Shown one piece after another: positions 6,624-13,075 of a stretch of DNA of 22,404 nucleotides (position 1 is the stretch's first letter; each line of letters starts with the position of its first letter). Source of the DNA: a virus; the IMG/VR virus record IMGVR_UViG_3300023181_000083, positions 1-22,404 of that record; one strand, given 5' to 3'. Position numbers and translations under genes: made by a program. Under the pieces are notes generated by a model. That model was not told the DNA's origin and did not search any database. It saw only the letters and a program-made list of their open reading frames with translations.

Positions 6624-7981
6624 TAGGCTACGTTTTTAAATCGTTTCTCCGGGGCGATATCCTGCTCTTTTTCCGGCTGTATGTGGTAGAAGCCCATCTT
6701 TAGTCCGAGTTTTGGAAAATTCGCCTTCAGGGCATAGTTAAGCGCTTTCATTACGATCATCTCAGGTATGTCAATACCAGTTGCCATAAAGTTCTTTAGT
6801 GCATAGAGCTGCTCTGAACCACTATCGGATGAACCCTGACCGGCAATGTTCCCAAGGGAACCATGCAGGCCTATACCGGAGGATACAGCCCTGTCGGCTC
6901 TGTCGGCAATAGATATCTGTGCATCAACAAAGTCTTTTATTTTCTGGTCGATAACATGTATTTCCCATTCATGCTCCAGTAAATTTTGACCATCATACTC
7001 CAGGTTTTTAGTAGTGTGCCAGAACTTACCTGTGTTATCTTCTCCTGAAAGAATCTTTGCAACTGTAGTAAGCGTGTCCCGCTTAAGTTCTTCGAGCATT
7101 GAATCAGTATATAACCTGCCTGCTTTTTCGCAATTGTCCCTGATGGCTTTTTCCTTTTCTTCCCAATATTTACCGGGAGAAACAATATGGTACTTTAGGT
7201 TTATGGAATTTTTAGAAAGGGCTTTAAGTATTAAGGGTATAGCAGTAGATCTGCGCAGCCACTCTAATGAGCCATACAGGTCGGGCACAGTATAGTACTC
7301 GGTACAGAAGCTATACATATTACTGTACAGGATAGAGTTCTTAGAACCAAAGGGCTTTTTAAAATCAAACTTATCGTATACTTTATATTCAAGGGATTGG
7401 GGTGTGGCAAAGCTCCAGTCATTAACCACTACATGGGTAGGCTTATAGTTAGGTGCACCCCTCAGGGAGGCAAGCCGTGCCTTATCTGGCGATACGCCCT
7501 CCAGTTGGGCAATGAAGTTATTGCCTATGCGTGTACCCTTACTCTGCTCAAACTTAGAGTATACACCCTGCATGTGCTGATAGTCTACAGACATTTGTAC
7601 TAAGTAAGACTCTACATCCCATGTATCTAACCATGCTTGTATAGTAGTGTTATCCTGCCAGTCCTTAACTATCTGTCTGTCTTCTATTACTTCTTTGTAT
7701 AGCTTAGGCCCTGAACCCCATAGCAATTGTGTCTTCTTTGTAAGTATACCCGGTGCAAGGGAGTTATGCTGCACTACATCCTTTATCCTGTCAGGCAGGT
7801 CATTGTTAGCACCGTAGGGGTACACTATATAGTCACCTACAAAGTTCTGTGTGTTGCCCCAGTTCAGGTCATCCTTGGGCATGTCATCATCAAAGGCGCG
7901 GGGTGTGTCGCTTACCTGATAGGTAAATGCCATGTTCTCTGCCTGTACTATGGCATCCCTGCCTACATATTCTATTGTCAT
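6623..7981 (-). CDS. Phage portal protein
   Basis: A 452-aa protein with the architecture of a portal subunit, the dodecameric ring through which DNA enters and leaves the capsid. The N-terminal wing/stem region includes YPYGANNDLPDRIKDVVQHN and GILTKKTQLLWGSGPKLYKE, and the middle has DLYGSLEWLRRSTAIPLILK. The C-terminal third has DGQNLLEHEWEIHVIDQKIK and DFVDAQISIADRADRAVSSG, then a Gly/Ser-rich loop and QLYALKNFMATGIDIPEMIV. These segments match the usual portal pattern of stem, long clip/crown helices and Ser/Gly loop. The ATG is at 7979-7981. It follows the small upstream gene by 2 nt and is coupled to the DUF6712-like gene. The length is normal for a Bacteroidota phage portal. Confidence 0.8.
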   Translation of the reverse strand: MTIEYVGRDAIVQAENMAFTYQVSDTPRAFDDDMPKDDLNWGNTQNFVGDYIVYPYGANNDLPDRIKDVVQHNSLAPGILTKKTQLLWGSGPKLYKEVIEDRQIVKDWQDNTTIQAWLDTWDVESYLVQMSVDYQHMQGVYSKFEQSKGTRIGNNFIAQLEGVSPDKARLASLRGAPNYKPTHVVVNDWSFATPQSLEYKVYDKFDFKKPFGSKNSILYSNMYSFCTEYYTVPDLYGSLEWLRRSTAIPLILKALSKNSINLKYHIVSPGKYWEEKEKAIRDNCEKAGRLYTDSMLEELKRDTLTTVAKILSGEDNTGKFWHTTKNLEYDGQNLLEHEWEIHVIDQKIKDFVDAQISIADRADRAVSSGIGLHGSLGNIAGQGSSDSGSEQLYALKNFMATGIDIPEMIVMKALNYALKANFPKLGLKMGFYHIQPEKEQDIAPEKRFKNVA

Positions 7982-7983
7982 AG

Positions 7984-8271
7984 CTATGGTTTGATTTCGT
8001 AGTCGTTAAACTTCATGATTAGTGCCATGTGGAAGAACCGTGGCACATCACCCTCGCTATGGTCTTGGTAAGCTATGAGTGTGCCTGCCTTGTCGCTCTG
8101 GTCGTTACGCAGCCCTAAGCGCAGCACTGCTTTGGCTACTACCTTGCGACCACCATACTGCCCAGTGGTTGAGTTGTATTTATCAAATTCAAATGAGAAG
8201 GGTATGCCTAAAGCGGTCAGCTCACGCATGCGCTTAAGGGCTTGATGTGGTGTGATAGTAAGTGACTGCAT
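7984..8271 (-). CDS. Small conserved-looking phage protein, first gene of the portal unit
   Basis: A 95-aa protein starting MQSLTITPHQALKRMRELTA and ending MALIMKFNDYEIKP. It is compact alpha/beta without membrane segments, and two nt separate it from the portal ATG. The frame stays open upstream to a TTG at 8475, with an ATG at 8403. I chose the ATG at 8269-8271 because a TCATGTTACA-N21-TACTATTG promoter (8288-8326) lies just in front of it. The upstream stretch also reads as an implausible Cys-rich peptide with two CDC repeats that reflect a repeated DNA motif. If that promoter is wrong, the longer form is possible. The function is unknown; it may be a portal-associated or regulatory protein. 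Confidence 0.65.
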   Translation of the reverse strand: MQSLTITPHQALKRMRELTALGIPFSFEFDKYNSTTGQYGGRKVVAKAVLRLGLRNDQSDKAGTLIAYQDHSEGDVPRFFHMALIMKFNDYEIKP

Positions 8272-8289
8272 GCAATAACATTTATTGCA
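8271..8289. promoter_or_regulatory. Perfect palindrome over start site of the portal unit
   Basis: TGCAATAA-CAT-TTATTGCA has two perfect 8-bp arms with a 3-nt spacer. On the minus strand it runs from the end of the -7 box to the last base of the CAT that encodes the start ATG (8269-8271). It would therefore cover the predicted transcription start (about 8281-8284). This is the classic place for a repressor operator, or for an RNA hairpin that hides the start codon. Confidence 0.5.
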
Positions 8290-8326
8290 ATAGTACTGCA
8301 CGCAATCGCATGCGGTTGTAACATGA
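8288..8326 (-). promoter_or_regulatory. Late-type promoter a (portal unit)
   Basis: On the minus strand TCATGTTACA (8326-8317) is followed after exactly 21 nt by TACTATTG (8295-8288), which matches 5 of 6 fixed positions of TAnnTTTG. The ATG at 8271 follows 17 nt later. Three other sites in the window have the same 10-mer and the same spacing. Confidence 0.6.
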
Positions 8327-8640
8327 ATAAACCCAGTAAAAACAAGGCTTCCGGCTTTGGCGAAGTGGTGTAGCACCCACCCCGTAGGCGGGTGCGCCCT
8401 CATATATCCCGCGCGCCACCCCTTTATGCAATCGCAATCCTCATACTTAGCGGGTCGGTATGCATCGATAGACAAACATCAACAAACTGCACCTGAAAAG
8501 GGTTTGTTTGTTGATTTTGTGTGTTTTATGATTTTGGGTTTTTTTCAATAGCAAGTTTTGTCAAACTTTTTTTATGCGGTTTCGCCCTATTTAGAAAGAG
8601 TTTATTTTGTTGATTTACAGAGGGTTTTTGGCTTGAAAAG
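8327..8640. other. Gene-poor divergent region with inverted repeats
   Basis: This stretch of about 314 nt lies between the portal-unit promoter and the + strand promoter, and I see no convincing gene in it. It contains a GC-rich hairpin (8373-8395: GCACCCACC, loop CCGTA, GGCGGGTGC, one mismatch). It also contains a 10-bp inverted repeat ATCAACAAAC (8478-8487) / GTTTGTTGAT (8506-8515), a further TTTGTTGATTT-like run near 8607, and a copy of GCAATCGCA (8428-8436). A regulatory, origin or packaging function is possible but not shown. Confidence 0.4.
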
Positions 8641-8671
8641 TTGTACAAAACACTGTTATTTTGTATCTTTA
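8641..8671 (+). promoter_or_regulatory. Vegetative promoter of the + strand island
   Basis: TTG (8641-8643), 20 nt, then TATCTTTA (8664-8671), close to the Bacteroidota consensus TTG-N19/20-TAnnTTTG. The ATG of the first island gene is at 8700, giving a leader of roughly 20 nt. It differs from the late-type promoters, so the island can be expressed by the host sigma factor alone. Confidence 0.55.
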
Positions 8672-8699
8672 AGTATTAATAATCAAATCATTATACGCA

Positions 8700-9095
8700 A
8701 TGAACACAAAAACACAAGCCGCGCAATCGCACAAACCGTCGTCAAATCTTCCTGCAGTCATTACTCCCGAAAAAGGAAAAAACGACCTGATTTCACAAGA
8801 AACCGAAATTAAGGGCTTTAATAGCTTTTCCGCCGAGCAAAGAATTGGAAATTTAAAGAATTTTACTCTTTTGAGTGAAAGATTTAACCACCTCAAAAAG
8901 AAACAGGATGAACTTACAGCCTTTTCAATTTCTAACGACAACACCGAGGAAAAATTTAAACTTTCAAACTCTACAGGGTTTATTTTTCAAAGCAGCAACA
9001 CCGACGTAATTCAAAAAATAGTTTCTGTTTTAAGCGATTATTTAGGAGAAAGAATTGAAGTGACTAAAAAGGAAATTGTAGAATTTTCGATTTAA
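8700..9095 (+). CDS. Hypothetical protein, first gene of the + strand island
   Basis: A 131-aa protein. Residues 1-40 are polar and probably disordered (MNTKTQAAQSHKPSSNLPAV). About 42-75 form an amphipathic helix (FSAEQRIGNLKNFTLLSERF, then NHLKKKQDELTAF). A beta-like middle follows (EEKFKLSNSTGFIFQSSN) and then a second helix (DVIQKIVSVLSDYLGERIEV). No catalytic motif is visible. Proteins of this look are, from memory, common companions of SymE-like and DUF6943-like genes in Bacteroidota mobile DNA; a search would be needed to confirm this. It is expressed from the promoter at 8641-8671. A strong hairpin (9107-9134) separates it from the next gene. Confidence 0.7.
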   Translation: MNTKTQAAQSHKPSSNLPAVITPEKGKNDLISQETEIKGFNSFSAEQRIGNLKNFTLLSERFNHLKKKQDELTAFSISNDNTEEKFKLSNSTGFIFQSSNTDVIQKIVSVLSDYLGERIEVTKKEIVEFSI

Positions 9096-9097
9096 TT

Positions 9098-9177
9098 TAA
9101 AAAGGAACTCCCACGGGGTGCAACCCGTGGGAGTAATTAAAATCAAACATTATTACCACCAATGATAAATAATATTC
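9098..9177 (-). ncRNA. Candidate antisense RNA over the start of the 9162 gene
   Basis: The promoter at 9182-9212 (minus strand) would start RNA near 9175-9178. Reading left, the RNA would cover the ATG at 9162 and its leader. It would end at the 11-bp hairpin 9107-9134, which on the minus strand is followed by TCC and then TTTTT. This gives an RNA of about 80 nt antisense to the translation start of the operon carrying the SymE-like gene. Existence is inferred from promoter and terminator signals only. Confidence 0.4.
9107..9134 (-). terminator. Hairpin, terminator-like on the minus strand
   Basis: ACTCCCACGGG (9107-9117), loop GTGCAA, CCCGTGGGAGT (9124-9134): a perfect 11-bp stem. On the + strand it is followed by AATTAAAA, so it should not terminate + transcription well. 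On the minus strand TTTTT follows three nt after the stem. It therefore suits termination of a leftward antisense RNA, and on the + mRNA it would be an intercistronic stem-loop. Confidence 0.5.
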
Positions 9178-9383
9178 AGGGCAAAGCTACAGCTTTTCGC
9201 CTTAGCGACCAAGTATTTTCTATTCTGCACCAACGCGGACTTTCAAAAGTTTTCAACTACCAAGACTACTTATATTTTAAAAAACAATGCAATGCCGCTT
9301 TTGACAAAGCCCAGGCAATTGCGGAACTTTTTATACAAGATAATAACCTAACTAATTCTGATTACAATGATTACGTTTATTAA
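9162..9383 (+). CDS. Small helical protein upstream of and coupled to the SymE-like gene
   Basis: A 73-aa protein starting MINNIQGKATAFRLSDQVFS, predicted all-helical (DYLYFKKQCNAAFDKAQAIA), with an acidic/Asn-rich end (NNLTNSDYNDYVY). No known domain is recognised. Its 3' end overlaps the SymE-like ORF by 17 nt, so translation of that gene probably depends on this one. That would make this leader gene the natural target for control by the predicted antisense RNA, which covers its ATG. It might be an antitoxin-like partner or only a coupling leader; the sequence does not decide. No separate promoter is seen, so it is probably read from 8641-8671 through the hairpin. Confidence 0.65.
   Translation: MINNIQGKATAFRLSDQVFSILHQRGLSKVFNYQDYLYFKKQCNAAFDKAQAIAELFIQDNNLTNSDYNDYVY
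9182..9212 (-). promoter_or_regulatory. Antisense promoter inside the 9162 gene
   Basis: On the minus strand TTG (9212-9210), exactly 20 nt, then TAGCTTTG (9189-9182), a perfect match to the Bacteroidota promoter consensus. It points left, towards the start codon of the gene in which it lies. It has the same spacing as the sense promoter at 8641-8671. Confidence 0.5.
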
Positions 9384-9573
9384 CAGCGTTCGCAGTTTAA
9401 AAATATCTGCTTCGCTTGTGCGTAATAAATGGAGCAGGACAACAAAGCCAAAATTAACCCTTACAGGCGACTGGATGCAAAAGGCAGGGTTTTCTATAGG
9501 CATGCAGGTAATTATTGAAGTAGAAGCCGACAGGCTTATAATTAAGCGGGCTACAGATGATTTTCAGGGTTAA
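9367..9573 (+). CDS. SymE-like toxin family protein
   Basis: A 68-aa protein. Residues about 28-60 match the SymE core: PKLTLTGDWMQKAGFSIGMQ followed by VIIEVEADRLIIK. This is the family pattern of LxLxGxWLxxAGFxxGxxV and then xGxLVI. SymE of E. coli is a small AbrB-fold-related toxin controlled by the antisense RNA SymR; members in other bacteria are mostly uncharacterised. The first 25 residues are basic (SASLVRNKWSRTTK). The gene overlaps its neighbours on both sides (17 nt each), so the three genes 9162-9982 form a tightly coupled operon. Function as a toxin is by family resemblance only. Confidence 0.75.
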   Translation: MITFINSVRSLKISASLVRNKWSRTTKPKLTLTGDWMQKAGFSIGMQVIIEVEADRLIIKRATDDFQG

Positions 9574-9982
9574 CACTTACGACCCAGTAAGGCATGAAGC
9601 TAAACCAAATCAATTTTTTATACAGTCCAAAGGCTTTAATGCTGGGCGACCACTTAAAGAGCCAAAGCGTAACAGCTGGGTTATTGAATGTGATTTTAGC
9701 CATGCTTTTGAAGTCCTTACAATTTTGTGGGTTTCGAAAAAATATGACCTTTACATTGGCGGGAGCGTAATCCCATTTTTACGGCTTCACGATTTTAAAA
9801 GTATTGCACTACCTTACTTACGGCAATGCGAATACATGAATCTAATCTTTGCCAATGAAATGAGCGCTTTGCAAAATATAGATAAGCTGATTACTATTAC
9901 AGAAAGTAAACTAAAACTAATTAAATCGCTCAAAATATGTACCGCTGCCGAAGTTTTAAAGAAAATTGATGCAGGTTTATAA
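9557..9982 (+). CDS. DUF6943-like protein
   Basis: A 141-aa protein. The N-terminal half has FFIQSKGFNAGRPLKEPKRN followed by SWVIECDF, and the middle has ILWVSKKYDLYIGGSVIPFL. This is the pattern I associate with DUF6943 (a nKGlnaGkPl motif, then GSvIPFl and a following helix). The assignment is from memory. The C-terminus is helical and basic (IDKLITITESKLKLIKSLKI). These proteins occur in Bacteroidota mobile elements and phages with no known function. The start lies inside the end of the SymE-like gene, a 17-nt overlap. The constant linkage with a SymE-like gene suggests a shared role. Confidence 0.65.
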   Translation: MIFRVNTYDPVRHEAKPNQFFIQSKGFNAGRPLKEPKRNSWVIECDFSHAFEVLTILWVSKKYDLYIGGSVIPFLRLHDFKSIALPYLRQCEYMNLIFANEMSALQNIDKLITITESKLKLIKSLKICTAAEVLKKIDAGL

Positions 9983-10010
9983 AAAGCTGTTATTTACAAT
10001 TGTGAATTTG

Positions 10011-10018
10011 TAACTTTG
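10011..10018 (+). promoter_or_regulatory. -7 element (TAACTTTG), possible leaderless start
   Basis: TAACTTTG is a perfect TAnnTTTG and ends only 4 nt before the ATG at 10023. Transcription would start at or next to the start codon. The -33 region lacks an exact TTG (TGT at the expected place). Confidence 0.45.
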
Positions 10019-10022
10019 TAAT

Positions 10023-10226
10023 ATGAATAAATTTAGAAATACTAAACTTTATAAAATTTTGTCAGGAGATACCAAGACAGAACAAATATCTGGTTCAGCG
10101 TCTAAAATAGTTTTTAATGGATATTTGTCTTCACAACTTTACGACCAAGTAGATACAAAATCTGTATTCACTATTAAATCGTTAGATGGTAAAACATTTA
10201 CAATAAAACACCTTAAGACAAATTAA
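10023..10226 (+). CDS. Small hypothetical protein, last gene of the island
   Basis: A 67-aa basic protein, MNKFRNTKLYKILSGDTKTE. It is predicted as several beta-strands (SKIVFNGYLSSQLYD, SVFTIKSLDGKTFTIKHLK). No domain is recognised. It sits 40 nt after the DUF6943-like gene and has its own -7 box almost touching the ATG, so it can be made from a leaderless or near-leaderless mRNA. A bidirectional terminator follows 3 nt after the stop. An antitoxin, anti-defence or other moron role is conceivable, but nothing in the sequence shows it. Confidence 0.6.
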   Translation: MNKFRNTKLYKILSGDTKTEQISGSASKIVFNGYLSSQLYDQVDTKSVFTIKSLDGKTFTIKHLKTN

Positions 10227-10229
10227 CTC

Positions 10230-10254
10230 AAAAACGCCAGTAAAAGGCGTTTTT
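10230..10254. terminator. Bidirectional intrinsic terminator
   Basis: AAAAACGCC (10230-10238), loop AGTAAAA, GGCGTTTTT (10246-10254): a perfect 9-bp stem with T-runs in both directions. It lies between two convergent ends, the 10226 stop on the + strand and the large terminase stop at 10300 on the minus strand, and can end both transcripts. Confidence 0.8.
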
Positions 10255-10299
10255 AAAATTTCTCGCGCTACGCGCTCGGCAGGACGGAGAACACTTTTT

Positions 10300-12021
10300 C
10301 TAATACACTCCCGGCGCACCACCAGAAAAAGTGCTCGTTTTTTTTGTGTGTTTCACCCAGTCCGGACGATATATAAAGTATTTAAAGGCATCAGCAAAGT
10401 TAGTAGAGAACATTGGCCTTGATTCTAATGGTAACTTTTCTGAGGATTTGTCTTTGTGAATACTTTTTACTCCGTGTTTGTCGGCCTTTACCTCAATCTT
10501 TGTTAGCTCCAGGCTACTTTTAAGATGCTTGCAGCCAAATTTGTCAATGCGAAGAATAGGAAGATCCGGGCTCATTCTCCCCATCAGCTGCATGGCAAAT
10601 TTATATTCGTCCTCCTGACCAATGGTTGCCTGGCCAATATTCATCAGATTTACGGTCCAACCCGTTTTAACGCCATCCTGCATCTCTATAAATCCTGCAA
10701 GCTCTGAAGCCCAGTCCCTTTTTACCTTCTTGTACTGATTACCGGAACGGTCATAATACATGTCTAACCTTTTTAGCTTGTGATTTTTATAAAAGTCTGT
10801 AAATTGCTTTGCAATAACTTTAGAACTTTCATTTAGAGAAAAGAAATTTTTATAGCAGTCTATATAATTTCCCCTGTGCTGGCCAGTAACCATACTCATC
10901 ATATCTCCAAAGTCAACCCCGCATTCCATCTTACGGTTATGGTCTATATATTTTAATGCAAGGCTGCTTTCTACAATATCATCGGTAAGCTTAAATTTGT
11001 CGTAGTAGGAACTATTGATGCCATCATCATAAAAATGATGTTCTCCCAGGTGGCTGTAGAATTTTTCTCCTTTCTTAAGATTCACTTTCAATGAAAGAAT
11101 CGCACTTTTAAACTCTTCCATACCAAGCGCTGCGAGGTTATCGTAAAAGAAACCATCGGTTAGCACATCGGCATTTACAAAAGAGGAAACAACATAAAAA
11201 AAGGTAAGTTCCTTACGGGCCCTGATCCAGTACTCCGTCCACTTTTTAACCTGGCGCTTTAGCGAAGCTATTTTTTTATTGTCGCCGGCTTTTATATAAT
11301 TTATTAGTTCTGACTTTATTTCATTCAGCACTAAGCCTATCTCAAGGGCAAGCTGTGCTGTGTCCTGGTCCATTTCTTTTTGCATCTGCCATATCCAATC
11401 CTGGTCTCCGGAAAGAAGGTTAGGCATATCGGTAAAAAAGGTACGGCCACGATAATATACAGAATGTCCAAACCGAACATATTCACCCCTGATAGCAGGA
11501 GTAAGGCGCTTAAGTTTTTCAAATTTTAGTAGCCTGGCCTCGTCACCATACATGTGCTGATAGGATCCACCGGCAAGGCCGCTGGGCTGGTCGAGGCTAC
11601 CAATATTAAAAAAACAACCGTTAAAAAGGGATATCGTATGCTTAAAAGCCAAAGGCGGCTTATAAGGCAGGTCGAAATGGGAGGGAGGCCGCTGATCAGT
11701 AACGTAGTGTATCCCTTCGCGCCATCCATTACGGCGCCACCCTTCCAATAGTGCCGGCACAACATTTTTTATGGCATTTACATAAGTGTCAGAAACAAGT
11801 ACCTGGTAACTGCCCGGCATATCATAAATGATGTTCTGCGAGCGCTCAGCCATCATGCCCGAAGTTTTGGAAGTTGCACGGCCGGCAACGACGCCTAAAT
11901 TTTTAGGTGCAATTATATCGATAGCTATATTAGCCTTGTTAGAATATCTTGCTTCCGCAAAATGTTCATCAAGACTTACGAGGGTCTTCCTGCTCACTTG
12001 GAAATACTTTAAATGATCCAT
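10300..12021 (-). CDS. terL: Terminase large subunit (DNA packaging ATPase/nuclease)
   Basis: A 573-aa protein starting MDHLKYFQVSRKTL; the ATG at 12019-12021 is preferred over a TTG one codon earlier. The N-terminal ATPase has a Walker-A-like loop VVAGRATSKTSG (about 44-55) and a Walker B with catalytic acid, YQHMYGDEA (D160, E161). The C-terminal RNase H-like nuclease shows the expected three acidic residues in CGVDFGD (D370), MYYDRSGN (D424) and NFADAFKYF (D544). The enzyme translocates DNA through the portal and cuts concatemers. The length is normal. The start overlaps the end of the upstream gene by 53 nt, so it is coupled. A bidirectional terminator follows 46 nt after the stop, ending this transcription unit. 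Confidence 0.92.
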   Translation of the reverse strand: MDHLKYFQVSRKTLVSLDEHFAEARYSNKANIAIDIIAPKNLGVVAGRATSKTSGMMAERSQNIIYDMPGSYQVLVSDTYVNAIKNVVPALLEGWRRNGWREGIHYVTDQRPPSHFDLPYKPPLAFKHTISLFNGCFFNIGSLDQPSGLAGGSYQHMYGDEARLLKFEKLKRLTPAIRGEYVRFGHSVYYRGRTFFTDMPNLLSGDQDWIWQMQKEMDQDTAQLALEIGLVLNEIKSELINYIKAGDNKKIASLKRQVKKWTEYWIRARKELTFFYVVSSFVNADVLTDGFFYDNLAALGMEEFKSAILSLKVNLKKGEKFYSHLGEHHFYDDGINSSYYDKFKLTDDIVESSLALKYIDHNRKMECGVDFGDMMSMVTGQHRGNYIDCYKNFFSLNESSKVIAKQFTDFYKNHKLKRLDMYYDRSGNQYKKVKRDWASELAGFIEMQDGVKTGWTVNLMNIGQATIGQEDEYKFAMQLMGRMSPDLPILRIDKFGCKHLKSSLELTKIEVKADKHGVKSIHKDKSSEKLPLESRPMFSTNFADAFKYFIYRPDWVKHTKKTSTFSGGAPGVY

Positions 12022-12598
12022 CAATATCCGCTTCTTGCTCTAAGCGTACCTTCTCTTTCTCTGTCAGTTCCGGAAGCTTAGCAATTAGCTCCTTTAATCT
12101 GTTTCTGTTAGCTGCAGGTAAGCCCATAGAAGCAGCATCTGAAGTATATATTTTAATTGGTGGCTGAAATAGTTGTTTTGGAAGTTCTTCTTTATCCGGT
12201 TCATCAAGTCCCCGAACATTGGCAGCATCTATTATCAGCTTACCTACTTTGGCTGCATCGTTCATATCTTTCATGGTAAGTAGGCCAAAGTTTATTAATT
12301 GGTCTATCTTATCAGCATAGAGGTTTTTATATGCGGCTTTGGATATATGGCTGTCACAATAGAAGTATTCAATGGTATCCTCAAAAATTTGTTTGGCCTT
12401 ATACCTGGACATTCCATCAAAAGCTATCAAATGTTTAATGATCGCTTCAGGGCTGCTGAATTTATCAATACGTAAATACATTGCCCTGACCTTGTCAAGC
12501 AGTTCCACATAGTCCTTGATTTTTTGAGGTGCATTGGCCATATTGCCATACTCCATAAAATCATACAGATCTGATAATTTTACATCTTCAATCTTCAT
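11969..12598 (-). CDS. Hypothetical protein between the small and large terminase genes
   Basis: A 209-aa protein from an ATG at 12596-12598 (a TTG lies two codons upstream). The first 130 residues are helical (MKIEDVKLSDLYDFMEYGNM, then FDGMSRYKAKQIFEDTIEYF). The last 70 include LPAANRNRLKELIAKLPELT followed by an acidic helix and a polar tail. I see no catalytic motif. The start overlaps the small terminase gene by 11 nt, and the end overlaps the large terminase start by 53 nt. This tight arrangement suggests a packaging-related helper or a second DNA-recognition subunit. The family is not recognised. Confidence 0.7.
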   Translation of the reverse strand: MKIEDVKLSDLYDFMEYGNMANAPQKIKDYVELLDKVRAMYLRIDKFSSPEAIIKHLIAFDGMSRYKAKQIFEDTIEYFYCDSHISKAAYKNLYADKIDQLINFGLLTMKDMNDAAKVGKLIIDAANVRGLDEPDKEELPKQLFQPPIKIYTSDAASMGLPAANRNRLKELIAKLPELTEKEKVRLEQEADIDGSFKVFPSEQEDPRKS

Positions 12599-12911
12599 TG
12601 CCAAATAGTACTTGTTTACGAATGTTATCTACCCTTACACGTTCCGATTCCTTCAGGAATATTTGCGCTGCAGTAATGTTGCCGGACTTGGCCAATTCCA
12701 ATTGCTTCTGGTTAATCATGAATTCGGCCTGCAGCTGCCCTTTATCATATGCCTGGCGTATATCACTCATATGATCATAATAATGCGAGAGGAATGCTTC
12801 CTTGCTTACATCGAGGTATAAGGCTATCTTCTCCGGAGAATAATTTACCGCAGCAAGATCTTCCACGGCCGTAAGCTGTTCATCTGATAATCTGAGTGGG
12901 AGGAGTTTCAT
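12588..12911 (-). CDS. terS: Putative terminase small subunit
   Basis: A 107-aa helical protein. The first half contains a helix-turn-helix-like stretch (LSDEQLTAVEDLAAVNYSPE, then KIALYLDVSKEAFLSHYY). A helical oligomerisation part follows (KGQLQAEFMINQKQLELAKS), then GNITAAQIFLKESERVR, the pattern typical of small terminases (A..Gn..A...fLKe). Small terminases recognise the packaging site and load the large subunit. The gene order, two genes ahead of the large terminase in the same unit, agrees. The start overlaps the stop of the newly read 55-aa gene (ATGA, 12908-12911). Confidence 0.7.
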   Translation of the reverse strand: MKLLPLRLSDEQLTAVEDLAAVNYSPEKIALYLDVSKEAFLSHYYDHMSDIRQAYDKGQLQAEFMINQKQLELAKSGNITAAQIFLKESERVRVDNIRKQVLFGNED

Positions 12912-13075
12912 ATTAATGCGAAAAAGTTGGTAGTGAAAAGCAATGCTATTATTATTGCCATATAGAGCACTTCAATAACCAGACTGCGATCTTGACATTG
13001 GTCTTTAAACTGAACGCACTGCAAAGCGATGGTATAAATTAGCACAATAACTATTGCCAGTTTAATGAGTACCAT
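12908..13075 (-). CDS. Small two-helix membrane protein (55 aa)
   Basis: This short frame starts at the ATG 13073-13075 (MVLIKLAIVIVLIYTIALQC) and ends at the TGA 12908-12910. It codes for two hydrophobic helices (about 3-19 and 33-49) joined by a polar Cys-containing loop (QCVQFKDQCQDRS). Both ends overlap neighbours: TAATG with the PLD-like gene and ATGA with the small terminase gene. Such exact packing is strong evidence that it is a real gene despite its size. The topology is holin-like or that of a small envelope peptide, but the lysis genes are elsewhere. The function is unknown. Confidence 0.6.
   Translation of the reverse strand: MVLIKLAIVIVLIYTIALQCVQFKDQCQDRSLVIEVLYMAIIIALLFTTNFFALI

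Noticed and set aside
8272-8475. N-terminal extension of the 7984 gene up to a TTG at 8475 (ATG at 8403)
   Set aside because: It would be a Cys-rich, repeat-derived peptide, and it contains the complete late-type promoter with the palindrome. The ATG at 8271 is better supported, though the long form is not excluded.
8357-8551. 64-codon + strand ORF in the divergent region
   Set aside because: It lies over hairpins and repeats, has no start signal or recognisable protein pattern, and is probably chance.
9107-9134. Hairpin as a terminator of the + strand 8700 gene
   Set aside because: No T-run follows on the + strand; the T-run is on the minus strand only.
12019-12024. TTG start one codon before the large terminase ATG (similarly TTG at 12602-12604)
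   Set aside because: An ATG follows immediately or within two codons and is the more likely start in both cases.
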